64,000 nucleotides of DNA from Lineus longissimus (Eukaryota; Nemertea; Pilidiophora; Heteronemertea; Lineidae). Location of the stretch: positions 3,873,501 through 3,937,500 of the forward strand of contig NC_088325.1 of the NCBI RefSeq assembly GCF_910592395.1, given 5' to 3'. Positions 34,238-47,040 of the stretch are shown one piece after another. The position numbers and the translations under genes were made by a program. Position 1 is the stretch's first letter; each line of letters opens with the position of its first letter. The notes under the pieces are model-generated. The model searched no databases. It saw nothing but the letters and a program-made list of their open reading frames with translations, and was not told the DNA's origin.

Positions 34238-36452
34238 ATATTCGTCGATAGTTGCCCGGGTCATTTAAAGATTTTCGTTTGTTCTTTCGAGTCGGCATTG
34301 TAAGCTTTTTTCCACCATTCTGATGTGTGATAGTGAGGTCACATCGTTACGCTAAACAACACTTCCCCTATGTAACTGATATCGTGTTATAAAAAAAACC
34401 TCTTCAACTGTTCTACTGTGTTAAAATGAATATGGGGCAAAGGCTTCAGAGCTGTTGAACTTAAACGTGTTAATGGCTGTCCTCCCTCAATGTCCCAGTC
34501 GAAATCGTTGAATGTCGGTGAGAGTGATAAAGTCTCCCTTCGCCCTTTACAAAAAGTCCGTCCAAACTATTAATTATTGTGACCCGAGTAGGCTTTTTAA
34601 AATAATTATGCAATAAATTAAGGTCGTGACTACAGATTCTCGGCCCAGGATATATCGTTTTTTTCAGAGAAGAAAATAAACGCTTGTCTAAAGTTCTATT
34701 ATCTGGGAAGTGGAAGGACAAAACATATCCAAAATCTGTACAAATTTTCTGATTCACCTGAGTGGACTATGACACATTTTGATAAGGCCACTGTCATAAA
34801 TCATGATATTGTGGTTATCGAAAAACATAATTAACCTTTCGATCCTCATTTGCTTTGTTTTCTTGCTTTTCACTGATGCGTTTCGGCGAACAGTTGACAT
34901 CATGAGTGTTGACCTAGTTTTCATAAATACACATTAGAATAGTGGAAAATAGTGAATGTACTCATCAAAATGTCACAAAATAAACCAAGAATTTTCCCCT
35001 AATGTACATATTGAGGCGGTGAATTGGCATGATGAACACACGAAAAACTTTTAATTATTGTGACCCGAGTAGGCTTTTTAAAGTAATTGTGCAATACATC
35101 AAGGTCGTGACTACGGATTCTCGGCCAAGTATATGTATCGTTTTTTTCAGAGAAGAAAATAAACGCTTGTCTAAAGTTCTATTATCTTGGAAGTGGAAGC
35201 ACAATACATGTCCAAAATCTATACACAGTTCAGATAACGTGTTGTTATTTTATGTTAATTTCATCACACTGACTATTAGTCCATTCTTAAACAGTATGAT
35301 TTCTGTTGGACAGACAGTAAATCACAATTGTAGGTCAGTAACCTAACACTTTCGTTATTTTAGGATCACACCGGGATCACTAAGCGCAACATAATATACC
35401 GCCATCAACCTTAAGAAGATCAGTCCACATTTTGTTGATTGTTTTGTAGCAGATTTGGCTGGTAATGTGATGAGATACAAGATTGACATAATTAATGTAA
35501 CATGATCGATATCTCTGAGTGTTTAGGCTTTACATATGAGTCACACGTAAATACTTTCACTTTTAGGAATACCACGTATTGTCCCTTTGTTTATTTTTCT
35601 GATAAATGTAGTAAAGTCAAGCTCTCTCAAATGACATCCATTCATTTTGTAAATTGTAATATCGTTTCCACTTGCTAGTTCAAATATTGTGAGGATCAAC
35701 GCATAGAGGGCTAACTCGAGTCAAATCGGAGTCAACATATTTCAATGCTTTCCTGTGCAATACATGGAAACTACTAATCTAACTGGAGGTAACTGGGCAG
35801 CTAACCGAGAGCTTGGTAAAATTTCCCTTTAGAATACAAATGGCCCTTTAATCAATTTACCACTTGACTATATTATGCACATAGAAAAGTTGCATATTGC
35901 ATGGTCTTAAATGTTATGTCCGCATTCATTGTTTGAGGCGCTGGAGATAAAACTACTGGACGGAATTATTTGAATTCTTTGTCTTTCTCTCTCTCAAGGC
36001 CAAACACAATCTTTTCACTTTAGTAACCATGGTAGCGAAATATTTTTTTGTATTCTGTGTATATTGACGTAGTGCACTGAATTCGGATATTTTCCGCTCT
36101 GTACGGTTGATTTTTGACAGATTTTAATGAATTGTTTAGGTGATTATTTTTTGTGCTTATCTACTCATGTACCACGAATGATGATCTGTCGACTCTATCC
36201 TACTCCTCGATATTTGCCGGGGTCATTTGACGATTTTCGTTCGTTCTTTCACGTCGGCATTGCAAAAGCTTTCTTCCACCATTCTCACCATTCTGAGGTG
36301 TGATAGTGAGGTTACTACGTCATTACGCAGAACACCCCCTCCCCCCATGTGCCTGATATCGTGTAATACAAAAAAGCTCTTCAGCTGTTCTACTGTGTAA
36401 AAACGAAGATCAGGCAAAGACTTCAGAGCTGTTGAAATTAAACGTGTTAATT
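34238..36452. repeat. Nested direct duplications
   Basis: Two duplicated blocks interleave. About 240 bp at 34238-34474 recurs at 36208-36452 (ATTTTCGTTTGTTCTTTC, CTTCAACTGTTCTACTGTGT and CTTCAGAGCTGTTGAA, or close variants). About 180 bp at 34568-34745 recurs at 35046-35225 (ATTGTGACCCGAGTAGGC, AGAAGAAAATAAACGCTTGT). A TAATTAACC...TTTTGTTTTCTTGCTT segment near 34079 and 34829 is also shared. This looks like repeated local duplication or tandem copies of one element. No coding content was recognised. Confidence 0.8.
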
Positions 36453-36880
36453 CTTCGATACTGATTTTGGATGGGCATTGAAAAGTCATTACAATTTGAG
36501 GCGCCAGCCCAAAGTTATTAATTCTTCAATCCTAATTTTGAGACACCAGCTCAAAGTCATTAATTCTTCAATCCTGATTTTGAGACTCCAGCCAAAAGTC
36601 ATTAATTATTCAATCCTGATTTTGAGACACCAGCTCAAAGTCATTTATTCTTCAATCCTGATTTTGAGACACAAGCCCAAAGTTATTAATTCTTCTATCC
36701 TGATTTTGAGACACCAGCCCAAAGTAATTTATTCTTCAATCCTGATCTTGAGACACATGTGCACAGTCAGTAATTCTTCGATAATGATTTTGCACGGACG
36801 TGGATCGGAGAAATCAAAACAATTTGAGACACCTGTCCAAAGTCAGTAATTCTTCAATACTAATGTTGGGCGGATGTGGA
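36453..36880. repeat. 42-bp minisatellite, about 9-10 copies
   Basis: The unit contains TTAATTCTTCAATCCTGATT and TTGAGACACCAGCTCAAAGT; the period of 42 holds over most of the array and the ends are degenerate. It starts right at the end of the 36208-36452 duplicate. Being divisible by 3, the plus strand stays open and reads as 14-residue repeats (SSILILRHQLKVIN). I treat this as a repeat by-product. Confidence 0.9.
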
Positions 36881-37951
36881 AAAAATCATCAATAGTTGAG
36901 ACACATGCTATTTTAATGATTGGCAGTTCTTCCGGACTACAAGCTCAATGGATCTGATCCTGATATACGGTTCACATAACACATCCAGCGCAATAGACAT
37001 TTACTGGCATCAGCTTGGAATTGTGTGTAGATATGATTGAACTGTGATCATATTGATAATTCAACTGCAGCTTTACAATTGTATTGTACGCGCCGGTCAC
37101 CGATCCAAAGGTTGACCGCGCTCAACGTTGCTTAACTTCCACTCTGGGGCCAACGCGCCAACCACTGGGCCATAAAGGAATTCCCTCATGGCCGGCGGGT
37201 TAAGTCGTGCCATATACCTGGGGGTACTATACAACAATGATGTTTTAAATTCTAACGTGAATCCGTTCGGATATAAAAAACACACGTTAACTTAGTGGTA
37301 GGCCATCACAACGACTTTGAATACGACATTATTTGTTTCATCTCATGCAAGAGGTCACGTCACGCCGAGTGTGGATATTCCACCAGTCATTTTATTGCGC
37401 CAGTTACCAGTTATATTTTAAAAACTTATAAATTTGGCACGAAAGTGCCAAAACCTATGATTGAAGGTAAAATAAAATACCTTTTATAACTTAAGCATGT
37501 TTAACAGGTAACGATGCAGACATAACATTTACGAAGTACTCTAGACGGCCACGCCTAGGTATGAACAACAATGGGTTAATCCGTTGTTCTTATGACTAAT
37601 CATATCATGATATGGTGCTTAATTCGAAATGTGATAATGTCATTTACGAATGATGGACTTTAAGTTCCTTTACTCGTACTTCATGTTCGAGTGATTTATG
37701 TTACTGGCCTGGTTGAAATAATATAACTTTCAAACATTTTGACCACTGCATCGTAGAATTAGGTCATTCGATATAAATGCTTTCCAAATGATATAGACAT
37801 CGATCGGTAGTTTTTGTTTGCTCTGTGTAAAGATAAGTGTTTTTTCCCAAATATAGTGGATCAGTAGGTCACCCTATCTTAGATGTCTTTTGTTTTCTGA
37901 ACCAATTTCTCTCATTCGGTTTCAGGACTTTCACAAGGATACGCTGAAAAT

Positions 37952-40900
37952 ATGGAGAACCGAGTCGCACTATATTTGGTGACGCTACTGGTTATTGCAC
38001 ATACCGGTAGGTATTAATGTACATACTCATTGGTACAATATGTCATTACTAAATTCCAAGAGATTGCCCAGGTTATGATATTTTCACGGCGATTTAGCTT
38101 GACTTACAACAAGTTTAGCACAACTACGTCTCTCTGCCCCTAATGATTTTTCCGTAAGGACGCCCGTTTTAGCCCTTTGTTGGGTTCATTTTATCAAGAT
38201 TGCCTAGGGATTATGAGGGATTAGCCGTTCAGTTTGTGTATCTCGGGAATATTTCCTCCCCACTAAAGAAATAAAAGATGAAATATTGTGCAGCGTCGCT
38301 TTGGGAATGAAAAAGTTCACCAAAAATATATATCTATCACAAATACCTCTTTTAAATTTTGAAATTGAATGAGGAAGAACGATTTTAGAGCAATAAAAGT
38401 AAGGCATTTTTGTCGATATCGCAGTTCTCACCGTTTGATTATTCGCCGTGGTTTGCCGATCAGTTAGCGTTCCCCCGCCTCGAGCAATTCGCAGTGTTTT
38501 GCGCATTAAGAGCGCTGATAGGGAGGATAGCTGATCTATGGAACAGCTTCCTTGCTATTGTTTGGTGTTTCCCGACCGAAGACTCACTCTTCGGTCGGGG
38601 ACAATGTTCGATCTTGAAGGAAGATAAAACAAAATCCGAAGCGGGATCAAGGGCTCCAGAAACCTAATGCGCATAGTATAATCATCTATGACAGATTATG
38701 AGGAAAAAATGCTTTAGAACTGAAAAAATCCGCGATCTTTGTGGGTAGGTTATGCTTTTGAAAATATTATCCACGAAATATACAGAAAAATTAAAGTATC
38801 ACAAAATGTTTCGTTTCATGATATAATGCAACTATTTCTACTCAGCCCGGGTAATCAAAATATCGAGTTCCGGTGTAAAAGGAGTGGGCGTCCTAGGAAT
38901 GCAGGGCTCTATACAATAGCTGTGTCTTGTCAACGAATGTGGTTAAAGGTTTGGTTAGGGTTAGCTACATAAACTTCAGCAAAGAAACTCGGCGACTCTA
39001 TTTACTTTAGCAAAAGGACCTGACTTAGATTCCGGGGGACTTGCATTTCTTTAACACCGGGCATTAAGTGCCATGTCCAGGTTCCGAGTCGTCTGGTACT
39101 TGTATTCCTGAATTCCGAGTCCTTCAATAATTTCCTCGCAATAATGGCTGTTCCGCGGCATACCTAAAAATATGTATTTAACAGACGCGTACATGCGGAT
39201 CTAGAGATATAGGGCCTTTTATATGGGCTGATTTCAAGCACCACAACTCTGCTTGGGCGGCGTGATGAAGCAAAAGATCATGAAGCAAGCATGAACATCA
39301 AAAGCTTTTCACGTATTGCAGCCTATACGTCGGAACTTTTAACGTGAATATTCATACATCGTATTCCCAAGATCCCAGATCCGAATGCATAAGTCGAATT
39401 ATAATTTTTTTCGTGTTTTTGAAGGAAGTCATTGATCCGGGGCGGTCTTACATTTCCGTCGAACAAACTACCCAAGTGGCCGATATTCATAAAAGCCTGC
39501 TAAGCATAGTTGGCAACTATTTTTGACCCTAGTTGGATACTTAGTGTTATTCATAAAACCCCGCTAAGCTTAGATTGGTGCTCAGTTGTCTTCTAACTTT
39601 AGAGGTGCTCTGGGGTACCTCTATTGCCAGTACCAGCACGCTTCGTCACATGCCAGTAGGCCTACCACCAAGAAGCCAGTGCCACCAAGATGAAGTCCGA
39701 CCTTGGATGGCAAACCCTGCAAGAGAGAAGCTTTGTTGGAAGAATTTCGCTGTTCTATAAGTGTGCACGTACATGACCTAGTTGCGCTGGGTGAGGCTAG
39801 ATCCGGAGTGTTTCAAGAAGGTTATTTTCCAGTAAATGTTTACAACTTAGAGCGCATTCGCCAACTCTATTAATCGATCATCCACGTGGTACAGCACATG
39901 GAATTGAGAAATAAAATGGTTAACCCTTTCCGGACCTAATATTTTGATATTTTGTAGGGAAACTATATATTTCAAACTGACATTAACCTTTTAAGGGCTG
40001 ATGGGCATCGTTGAGGAAATGTGAGGAAATCACTCAGAGCATTATTTACCCTTTCTGGACCCAATAATTGGACTTTTTGAGGGAAATTATATTTCAAATT
40101 TAACCCCTGGCATTAACTCTTTCTTGTCCCAATGTTTTGACATTTGCCGTATTAACCATTTTCTTGTCCCCTTTCCTTTTTAATAGGACTGATCGGCACA
40201 TGTGAGCAAATCACTCGAGCAGTATTAACCCTTTCTGGACCTAAGAATTGGAGTTTGTTAACCCTTGGTTTCCTCAGCATTTTCAGTCGGCATTTAGTTT
40301 ATTGACATTTTAACCCGTTAGTCATTAACCCATGGGGGCTTGGGATGGGGGAGGGGGGTTCTGGGTTCAATGGTGCCGTCAACAAATTTAAGCCTAACAT
40401 CAAGGTTTGTTCTGAGATAAGACGTTTATTTATTTAAAACATTATTCAAACATAGCTCCGAATACTTCACAGATGCCGTTTTGGTAGCTATTTCATAGCT
40501 CCTTATGAAATCCAGTGTTTGTGTAATAGGAAATTCATCACCAGAAGACTGGATGAAGTCGCAAATATCACTTTTCTTTTCGGTGCTTCTCCCAATCTGA
40601 ATTTGGCGCCACCATGTTTTACTTCAGCTTCAATCACATGACTGTCACGTGCTAAACGCTGGCCATGTGCTTTTCTATTTATAAGCCAACCTCCTTGAAA
40701 CACTCCAGATCTAGCCTCACCCTAGTTGCGCTGCTAATTCCATCGCGGGCTTCCATCAACTGCAACGGTCCAGAATTACCCACCATCAATACGCATACAT
40801 TAATTCGTTTACCTGGCTCCTGAAACCTCGAGGAGTTAACGGTAACACTGTTTCATAGATTGGATTATTATTGTTGTCTGTTTTATCTGTTTCCTGAAGC

Positions 40901-42503
40901 CTCGAGGGGTTGTTGGTAAGACTCATTTATTGGATTGTTGATTGTTTTATCTGGTTCCTGTAGCCTTTATTTTGTTAACATTAACAACGTTTATTGATTG
41001 TTTGACATGTTTGAGATTGTGTACCACCTATTACCGATCTTGACCCACTAAGCGTTAAGGTTGACTACATGGCATGCGAATTCGTATCTAGCATCTACAC
41101 CTGGGTAGCACAGTCCTTTATGTCATAGGGGCAAAGTCACTGGCGACCCTTGATTGTTCAAGACGAAAATAAGACAAACATGGACACAGTTGTGTTTTAG
41201 TGCATCATCATAACAATGTAACTGACTTTAGCCTTGCATTGTAAAGTCAGAGTGGAATGAAATATTGCTTGTTGGCCCCAAAAGGATGAATTACGTTATT
41301 CTTACAGAGGCAAAAAAGGTGACTGGCAGTTGCACAGTTTTTGCCAATGCCTCATTTGTTGGTAAGCCAACGACATTTTATATTTAAAACGGTGGGAGGA
41401 GCTATATTTCGGGGTAAGTCATACCTCCATGACCTTACATCTAGGTATCTGGTGTAATTACACCATTCTTAAATGCACGGGTTATTTGTGTTTACACCTT
41501 TGAAAATTTGATCCGATGTAAAAGAAATGCAAGTCCCCCCGGAATCTAAGTCCGATCCTTTTGTTAATGTGAATAGAGTCGCCGAGTTCCTTTGTTGAAG
41601 ATTTTGTAGCTAACCCTAAACCAAACCATTAACCACAATCGTTGACAATACACAGCTGTTGTATGGGGCCCTGCATTCCTAGGACGACCATTCTTTTACA
41701 CCAGTCAATGATTGGAGGGTCAGACCTTATAACATTTACTGAGCGCTTGTTGGAACTCTCCTTATTATACCGGTATACTCTGTAATCATAGACAAAATAT
41801 TACATTCACTCTTGCACAAGTTTATTTCACTTCACGTATCTGTTATGTATCAGTAAATGATTTACGGAAGAACTTATCTGAATCTTGATTTCTGAATCTT
41901 TGTGGAGATTAGAATCACACTGTAAACACTAACCACGTTGTCAGTGTCACTTTTTCATAAATTTTGATTGCTATCGCCATCCTGCGGCCATTTAAAAAAC
42001 TATCGCTGATGCTATTTATAGCACCATGACGAGCTTACCCTGAGGGCTCGAAAGTATCATAACAACATACCGGTTTCATCAATGAGGCCATGCTTGCGTT
42101 ACGTAGTGCTCAATTGATAGGCATTCGTATAATATCGAAATCAAACCCTGTATAGGTGACTTATACAGTGCGTATCAAAAAAGATAATCCGATTTCATAG
42201 GGTTAAAATGCCAAGGTTATAGATTTTGACAATTTACATTAAGTTTACCATTTGACAGGAGCCCAACACCTTTCCATTGGTACCTTTCTTACATTACTTC
42301 TGTTACACATGACCGAGTACAGTGTTATTGAAAACGACCTGTTCAATTGCACTTTTTCCAAGTTTTGGCAATCCATGAAAGGAAGGCTGATATTTTATTC
42401 AGGAATAACTGGAAGGATAATCCCTTACTTTTTATACAGCCAAACCTTCAACATGCCCTCCTTCCCTTTCGACACACAGCTGGCAGTGACTGAGCATGTG
42501 TAA
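37952..42503 (+). CDS. Weak two-exon model for a 99-aa secreted protein
   Basis: Exon 1 (CDS 37952-38006, acceptor CATTCGGTTTCAG at its left, donor ACCG|GTAGGT) encodes a clear signal peptide, MENRVALYLVTLLVIAHTG. An exon at 42259-42503 (acceptor CATTTGACAG) is entered in the matching phase 1 and ends in TAA. AATAAA follows at 42581-42586. The sum is exactly 100 codons. The second exon contains another hydrophobic run (LSIGTFLTLLLLH) and a LFNCTFSKFWQSMKGRL piece that is only faintly FGF exon 3-like. The 4.25-kb intron contains a long-inverted-repeat element, so other exons could have been missed. The signal-peptide exon is the better supported half. Confidence 0.3.
38571..38599. repeat. Perfect short hairpin
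   Basis: CCCGACCGAAGA and TCTTCGGTCGGG form a 12-bp perfect stem around a 5-base loop. It is isolated and not next to a gene end; its role is unknown. Confidence 0.7.
38869..41704. mobile_element. 2.8-kb element with ~185-bp terminal inverted repeats
   Basis: 38869-39052 and 41521-41704 are inverted copies with roughly 85 percent similarity by eye. Both contain GGTGTAAAAG, GTCCTAGGAATGCAGGG, GGGTTAGCTACA, AACTCGGCGACTCTATT and GACTTGCATTTCTTT. A second, shorter inverted pair (39778-39830 and 40685-40740, CTAGTTGCGCTG...GGAGTGTTTCAAG) is nested almost symmetrically inside. The interior has no recognisable transposase, only short repeats (three related TTAACCCTTTCTGGACC-type units at 39920-40260; TGGTTCCTGAAGCCTCGAGG-type units at 40800-40980). 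It is best read as a non-autonomous foldback or long-TIR DNA transposon. Confidence 0.65.
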
Positions 42504-42586
42504 GGATGTAAACTCCGGTTCCAAGACAGGTGCCAACACTGAGGAAATCTACTTACCATATTTGTCTACCAAGAATCAATAATAAA

Positions 42587-42962
42587 TTCATACTTCTTGG
42601 CGTTTCTAAAATTAGGTTCCTGGTGAAGTATAAATCAATATATATCATCCGTTTCCTTGGCCATCAACGGTCAATGACGGGTCAATATTAATCTCTAGCA
42701 AAATGTTAATTATTAAATCCATATTTCTCGGCCTTTCTAATATAAGGTACCTGGCAAAATGCAAATCAATATCTTCCGATATGTTAATTAATATCTTGAA
42801 GTATTCTCGGTGTTTCTAATTTTAGGTTCCTAGCAAAATTTAAATCAATATTATCCGATTTCTTGGCCGTCAACGATCAATGATGAGTCAATACTAATTT
42901 CAGTTTCCTCGCTAAATATTAATCAATATCATCCGATATGTTAATCAATATCTCGAAGTATT
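42587..42962. repeat. Degenerate tandem repeat, unit ~110 bp
   Basis: Three to four copies of a unit containing CTTCTTGGCGTTTCTAAAAT, AGGTTCCTGGCAAAAT-type sequence, AAATCAATAT and ATCCGATATGTTAAT. Copies differ by deletions of 20-40 bp. No coding content was recognised. Confidence 0.75.
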
Positions 42963-43333
42963 TAAGCAACGTCCAACTGCACCAAGGTTTCTTCTTCTGT
43001 TCTACTTTTCAAACGTGATACTTCACTTGGTTCTTTCTTTCCTTATGTACAACTGCAACATACAACGTTCAACTTTTACCTTTCTCTCTCGGTTATAATG
43101 CGGAACAAGTATTTCGAATAAACTGTTGTCGCGTATATTCGGCTGTTGACTTTACTCAGTTACTCAGTTCAGACTACACACACACGGGGCGATCTCGGGC
43201 CTTCTCACTGCGATCTCTCAATTGTCTAGTCACCCCAACCATCAAACTTCACCAGGACTCACTGGATCGTATCTTCAGGATAGCCCCTCATAACGAGTCC
43301 GACGGAAGTCGTTTACTCAATCATCCCACTCGA

Positions 43334-43560
43334 TCAGGACCCCCGCCCAACACATGTCCTGGACAGCTCGTCTGACCATATCCGGGTCATTGCGCAAATC
43401 ATCAACTTCTTGTCGAATACGGCCCTGCAAATCGTCAAGATCCCGGGGAGGAGTTGTGAACACTTTGTTTTTAAATGTCCCCATGCAAAGGAAATGAAAA
43501 CATGGTTTTTGGTTGCTTCAATATGTTCTCCTATGATCGCCCAGTGCGCCTCCTGCAAGA
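43334..43560 (-). pseudogene. Relic of a Tc1/mariner (IS630-like) transposase C-terminus
   Basis: Minus-strand translation gives TPPRDLDDLQGRIRQEVDDL, then DPDMVRRAVQDM. That is the typical helical tail after the DDE domain of Tc1/mariner-family transposases of animals (PRDLxDLxxRIxxEVxxIxPxMLxRxxxxM). Upstream sequence quickly loses homology and frame, and no catalytic residues or terminal inverted repeats are seen. It is a decayed fragment. Confidence 0.5.
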
Positions 43561-46400
43561 ATTCCCCCTGTTGCGGTTGAGGCTGATATCATACTCTCGA
43601 TATCTTTTAACATTCGCCCACTGACAGATGGTTTCGGCTGATGGAGGCTCTCGTGGCGGGAAACGTTGCCTAAAAGCAACCTTGCAACATGTGATTATTT
43701 CCTAGAAAGACCAAACCTCCATCTTAACTACCAATGATTAATTCCTGTTCTATCGCACTTGACGTGAATTTGCTGGTAGGTATTTCTAGATGATAGATCT
43801 AACACATCTGCAAATAGGTTAATATTGGTGGAGCTGTCCAAAACAAGCAGTCAAAATCAGTGTTTTTGCAGCCCTACACCCGATTAAGGGTACTAATTGC
43901 GCTTATATTAACCATATCTGTCTGTGAGATTGGATGATATAATTGAATGAGGTTTTTAGCAGAAAATGGTATATTAAAGTAATAGTCTACAGTCGGCTTT
44001 TTATAGCAATATGTTTGTTCTTCTTCTGGTTTATCAGTTAATCAAGCGCTATCAGCGTGACGTCGGAAAAATCGATATCAGCACCAGGACGTCAAGGGGT
44101 AGATCCTAGCTCCAGGAAACGCCTTAGGTCTCGTTAGGGAGTTTTTCCCAAATGTACGCAATGATGACGTGCCCCAGTAACAGGACGTAACATCTATTTT
44201 AAAATGCGTTTCCAAAGTGATTGCATGAGGACAACCCATTTGTGTCGTATATCACTGGAAACGTCCGATTCTCCTGATTCTGAAGGATGTTAAATCGGGC
44301 ATTTGATTTCTTTAAATAAATCATAAGCGTCGCATTTGCTCCTAGCTCTGTTCACCATCCCATGTGGATTTTTTGCAAATTGAACCGGACAATCACGAAA
44401 AACCCCAAATATTATACATTTCTTCCTGCATAATTCTTACAGTGACCATTTTCCCGTGGAAGACAGTTGCTTACGCTACACATAAATAAAACAAGTTGAG
44501 GGTGAACCATTGAACTTTTGAGATGTTGAATTTTGCACAAATTAGCGAAAAACGCACCAACTGGCACTGGACGACATTTCAACGGGAGGCTGACGCACAT
44601 CCCAAGTTCAGTGTACATATACGTCGGCAACAACAGTAAAATGCGGAGTTTCTTGTTAGACGCCTATTGAGTAGCGCTCCAGGTTTCAGAAACTCCAAAA
44701 AACATGTCTTTGCTAAATCAACACTGGCGAACTGTGAGGACCAAGAAATCAATGATCTTTTAGGAACTACGGAATACAAAAAAGTACCTAATGAGACCTT
44801 ACTAGTGCATCGTTCCACGTGGAAAGAGTCGATGCGTGCAGAGCTAACTCGGGTCAAATCGGAGTCAACATCGGAAAAGCGCGATAATTCAGTCAGATTT
44901 TGAATTTTTCCCTTTTTCTGCAATCTGTTGATGGAAACTACTTATGTAAAATAGGAGGTGACTGGGCAGCCCGCAGCTGGGCTATATTGCCCTTAATCAT
45001 AATGCCAATGGTCCTCTAAGGCTACCAGAAAGTTATGTTAAATCACTGACGGTAAAACACATTGAAACCTGTATCAAACACATCAGACAGACACATTGAA
45101 TGCATGGGATCGACATTATCACATTTCGAAGTAAGCACCAAAGATCAATTAGTAAATTGCAACATTTACGGCATTTTGTTCCGGCATTATTGCCGCGTAA
45201 TGTCCAAAAACTGACTTGTTTGTTATATTTTCTTTTCGTTCTTTTTCACAATGTATCGGTGAACTATGATGCAACACATTTTTTTTCGCTTTTATTAGAA
45301 CATTTCTGCTAAATTCTTTATTTTTAAGATTAAGTTTACTCCCTGCAGGTAATTGCTTATGTCAAACAGCTGGCGACCTTTGAGAACTCCCCATATGGTC
45401 ATGGTTCAATTACAATAATATGCAGAGGGTTGTTCAAGGGCTGTGTGTTGCAACTGATTCCCAAAGAAACCTAACATGCAATGATTCAACCAGATTTATA
45501 TTTTAAATAGGCTCACAAAAGAGGAAAGTGTTCACTTAGAAACCCATCGAATTTAGTCATGTTCACAATAGAACATCTGTTGTGGGTAATTTAACTGTAT
45601 TTGCATGTCCCATTGGTCAACTCGAGCTCATACTTGAAGAATGCGGGTCTAGCCCTAACCCTAACCCAACACAGATATATATGACCAACTAAATATACCA
45701 TACTCTGCTGAAAACCACATTTAAATATATTTTTTATCTCCGTGATAGTTTTTTAAAAACGGTGGGCATTTACTTTCCGGTAGGACTGTACACCAGAAAA
45801 GGAAGATGTGATAACAAGCACTTGGCTCCAAGTGTTTCATAACGTGACTTAAAATGTAGTTATAGCTGGCATACGGTCCGCTGTGGTTACATGTGGACAC
45901 TGTCATGACCGTCCGCTATGTTAAGTGGTGTTACCACAGCGGACAGTCACACAGGTGCACGCAGGTAACCGTAGCGGTCAATTATTCCATTTTAGGTCAC
46001 TTTATAGAACACTTATGACCAAGTGCTCGTAATCACATCTTCTATTCTGGTTTACATGCTACACAACACAGCCCGTGCAATAATCTCGACAACTCAGGCA
46101 ATTCTGGTAGAAAAGCGCAAATTAAGCTATTGACTTGACAGGAGCTACAAGAACACTGATATATCTGCTTATTCAGGACAGCTTCATCAATATAAACTTA
46201 TTAAATGGTGTGTTTAAGCTATCATCTAGAAATCAGGACAACCAGCAAATCTGTGTAGAGCGCCACAGAACAGGAAACATTTGCGGTTGACTCTGTCTGT
46301 GCTCTCAATATGAACTTTGATGTCTGTGTATTCTTCATGGCCGTTTTTAACTCATTCCTTTGACATGCCGGTAATTTAGACTGCCAATGAAAGTTCGCCT
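43561..46400. other. Non-coding stretch with a dispersed-repeat segment
   Basis: No gene was recognised. About 150 bp near 44838-45015 (GAGCTAACTCGGGTCAAATC, GGAAACTAC, GGTGACTGGGCAGC) is similar to 35706-35850, so it is a dispersed repeat. An imperfect inverted pair around GGTCCGCTGTGGT / ACCACAGCGGACAG lies at 45876-45950. Confidence 0.5.
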
Positions 46401-46529
46401 GAATTTCATGACTATAAGTCTAATACTGACATCGTTGAACAGAACGAGTGTGGATCAGCGGCCCCAGGCCTGCCAACCAACATGATGATTACGTCTGTGG
46501 CTGGCGAAATCGGACAGAATTCAGAATTA

Positions 46530-47040
46530 TGCCACGGCATAAATCGGAATTGTGATGCACCATAAATCGACCAATCAAAACCTCGGATCTCGTGAATTAT
46601 GCCGCGCCATAAATAGGAATTGCGAACGGAAGTGTCATTTATGGAGGATGGAAGTAAATCGGAATTGTGGTGCACCATTTATCAACCAATCAAAACCTCG
46701 GATCTCGTGAATTATGCCGCAGCATAAATAGGAATTGTGGACGGAAGTGTCATTTATGGAGGACGGAAGTAAATCGGAATTGTGGTGCACCATAAATCAA
46801 CCAATCAAAACATCGGAACTCGTGAATTATGTCGCGCCATAAATAGGAATTGTGGACGGAAGTGCAATTTATGCCATACCATAAATAAAACGATTGGTCG
46901 AACCACAATTCCTATTTATGCCGTGGCATAATTCTGAATTCTGCCGCGGCATAATTCACGAGATCCGATGTTTTGATTGGTTGAGTTATGGTGTACCACT
47001 ATTCTCTTATGCCGTGGCATAATTCTGAATTTTGTCTACT
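46530..47040. repeat. Tandem and inverted repeat cluster with hairpin potential
   Basis: Three direct units of about 105-118 bp (CACCATAAATCAACCAATCA, CTCGTGAATTATGCCGC, CCATAAATAGGAATTGTGG, ACGGAAGTG) are followed by an inverted unit at about 46900-47030. Palindromes built on AATTATGCCGTGGCATAATT recur. The arrangement is typical of a MITE-like element with internally amplified termini. No coding content was recognised. Confidence 0.8.

Noticed and set aside
45648-45668. Two CCCTAA units suggestive of telomeric repeat
   Set aside because: Only about 12 bases; far too short to be an interstitial telomere. Similar GGTTAG pieces at 38950 and 41615 belong to the inverted repeat arms.
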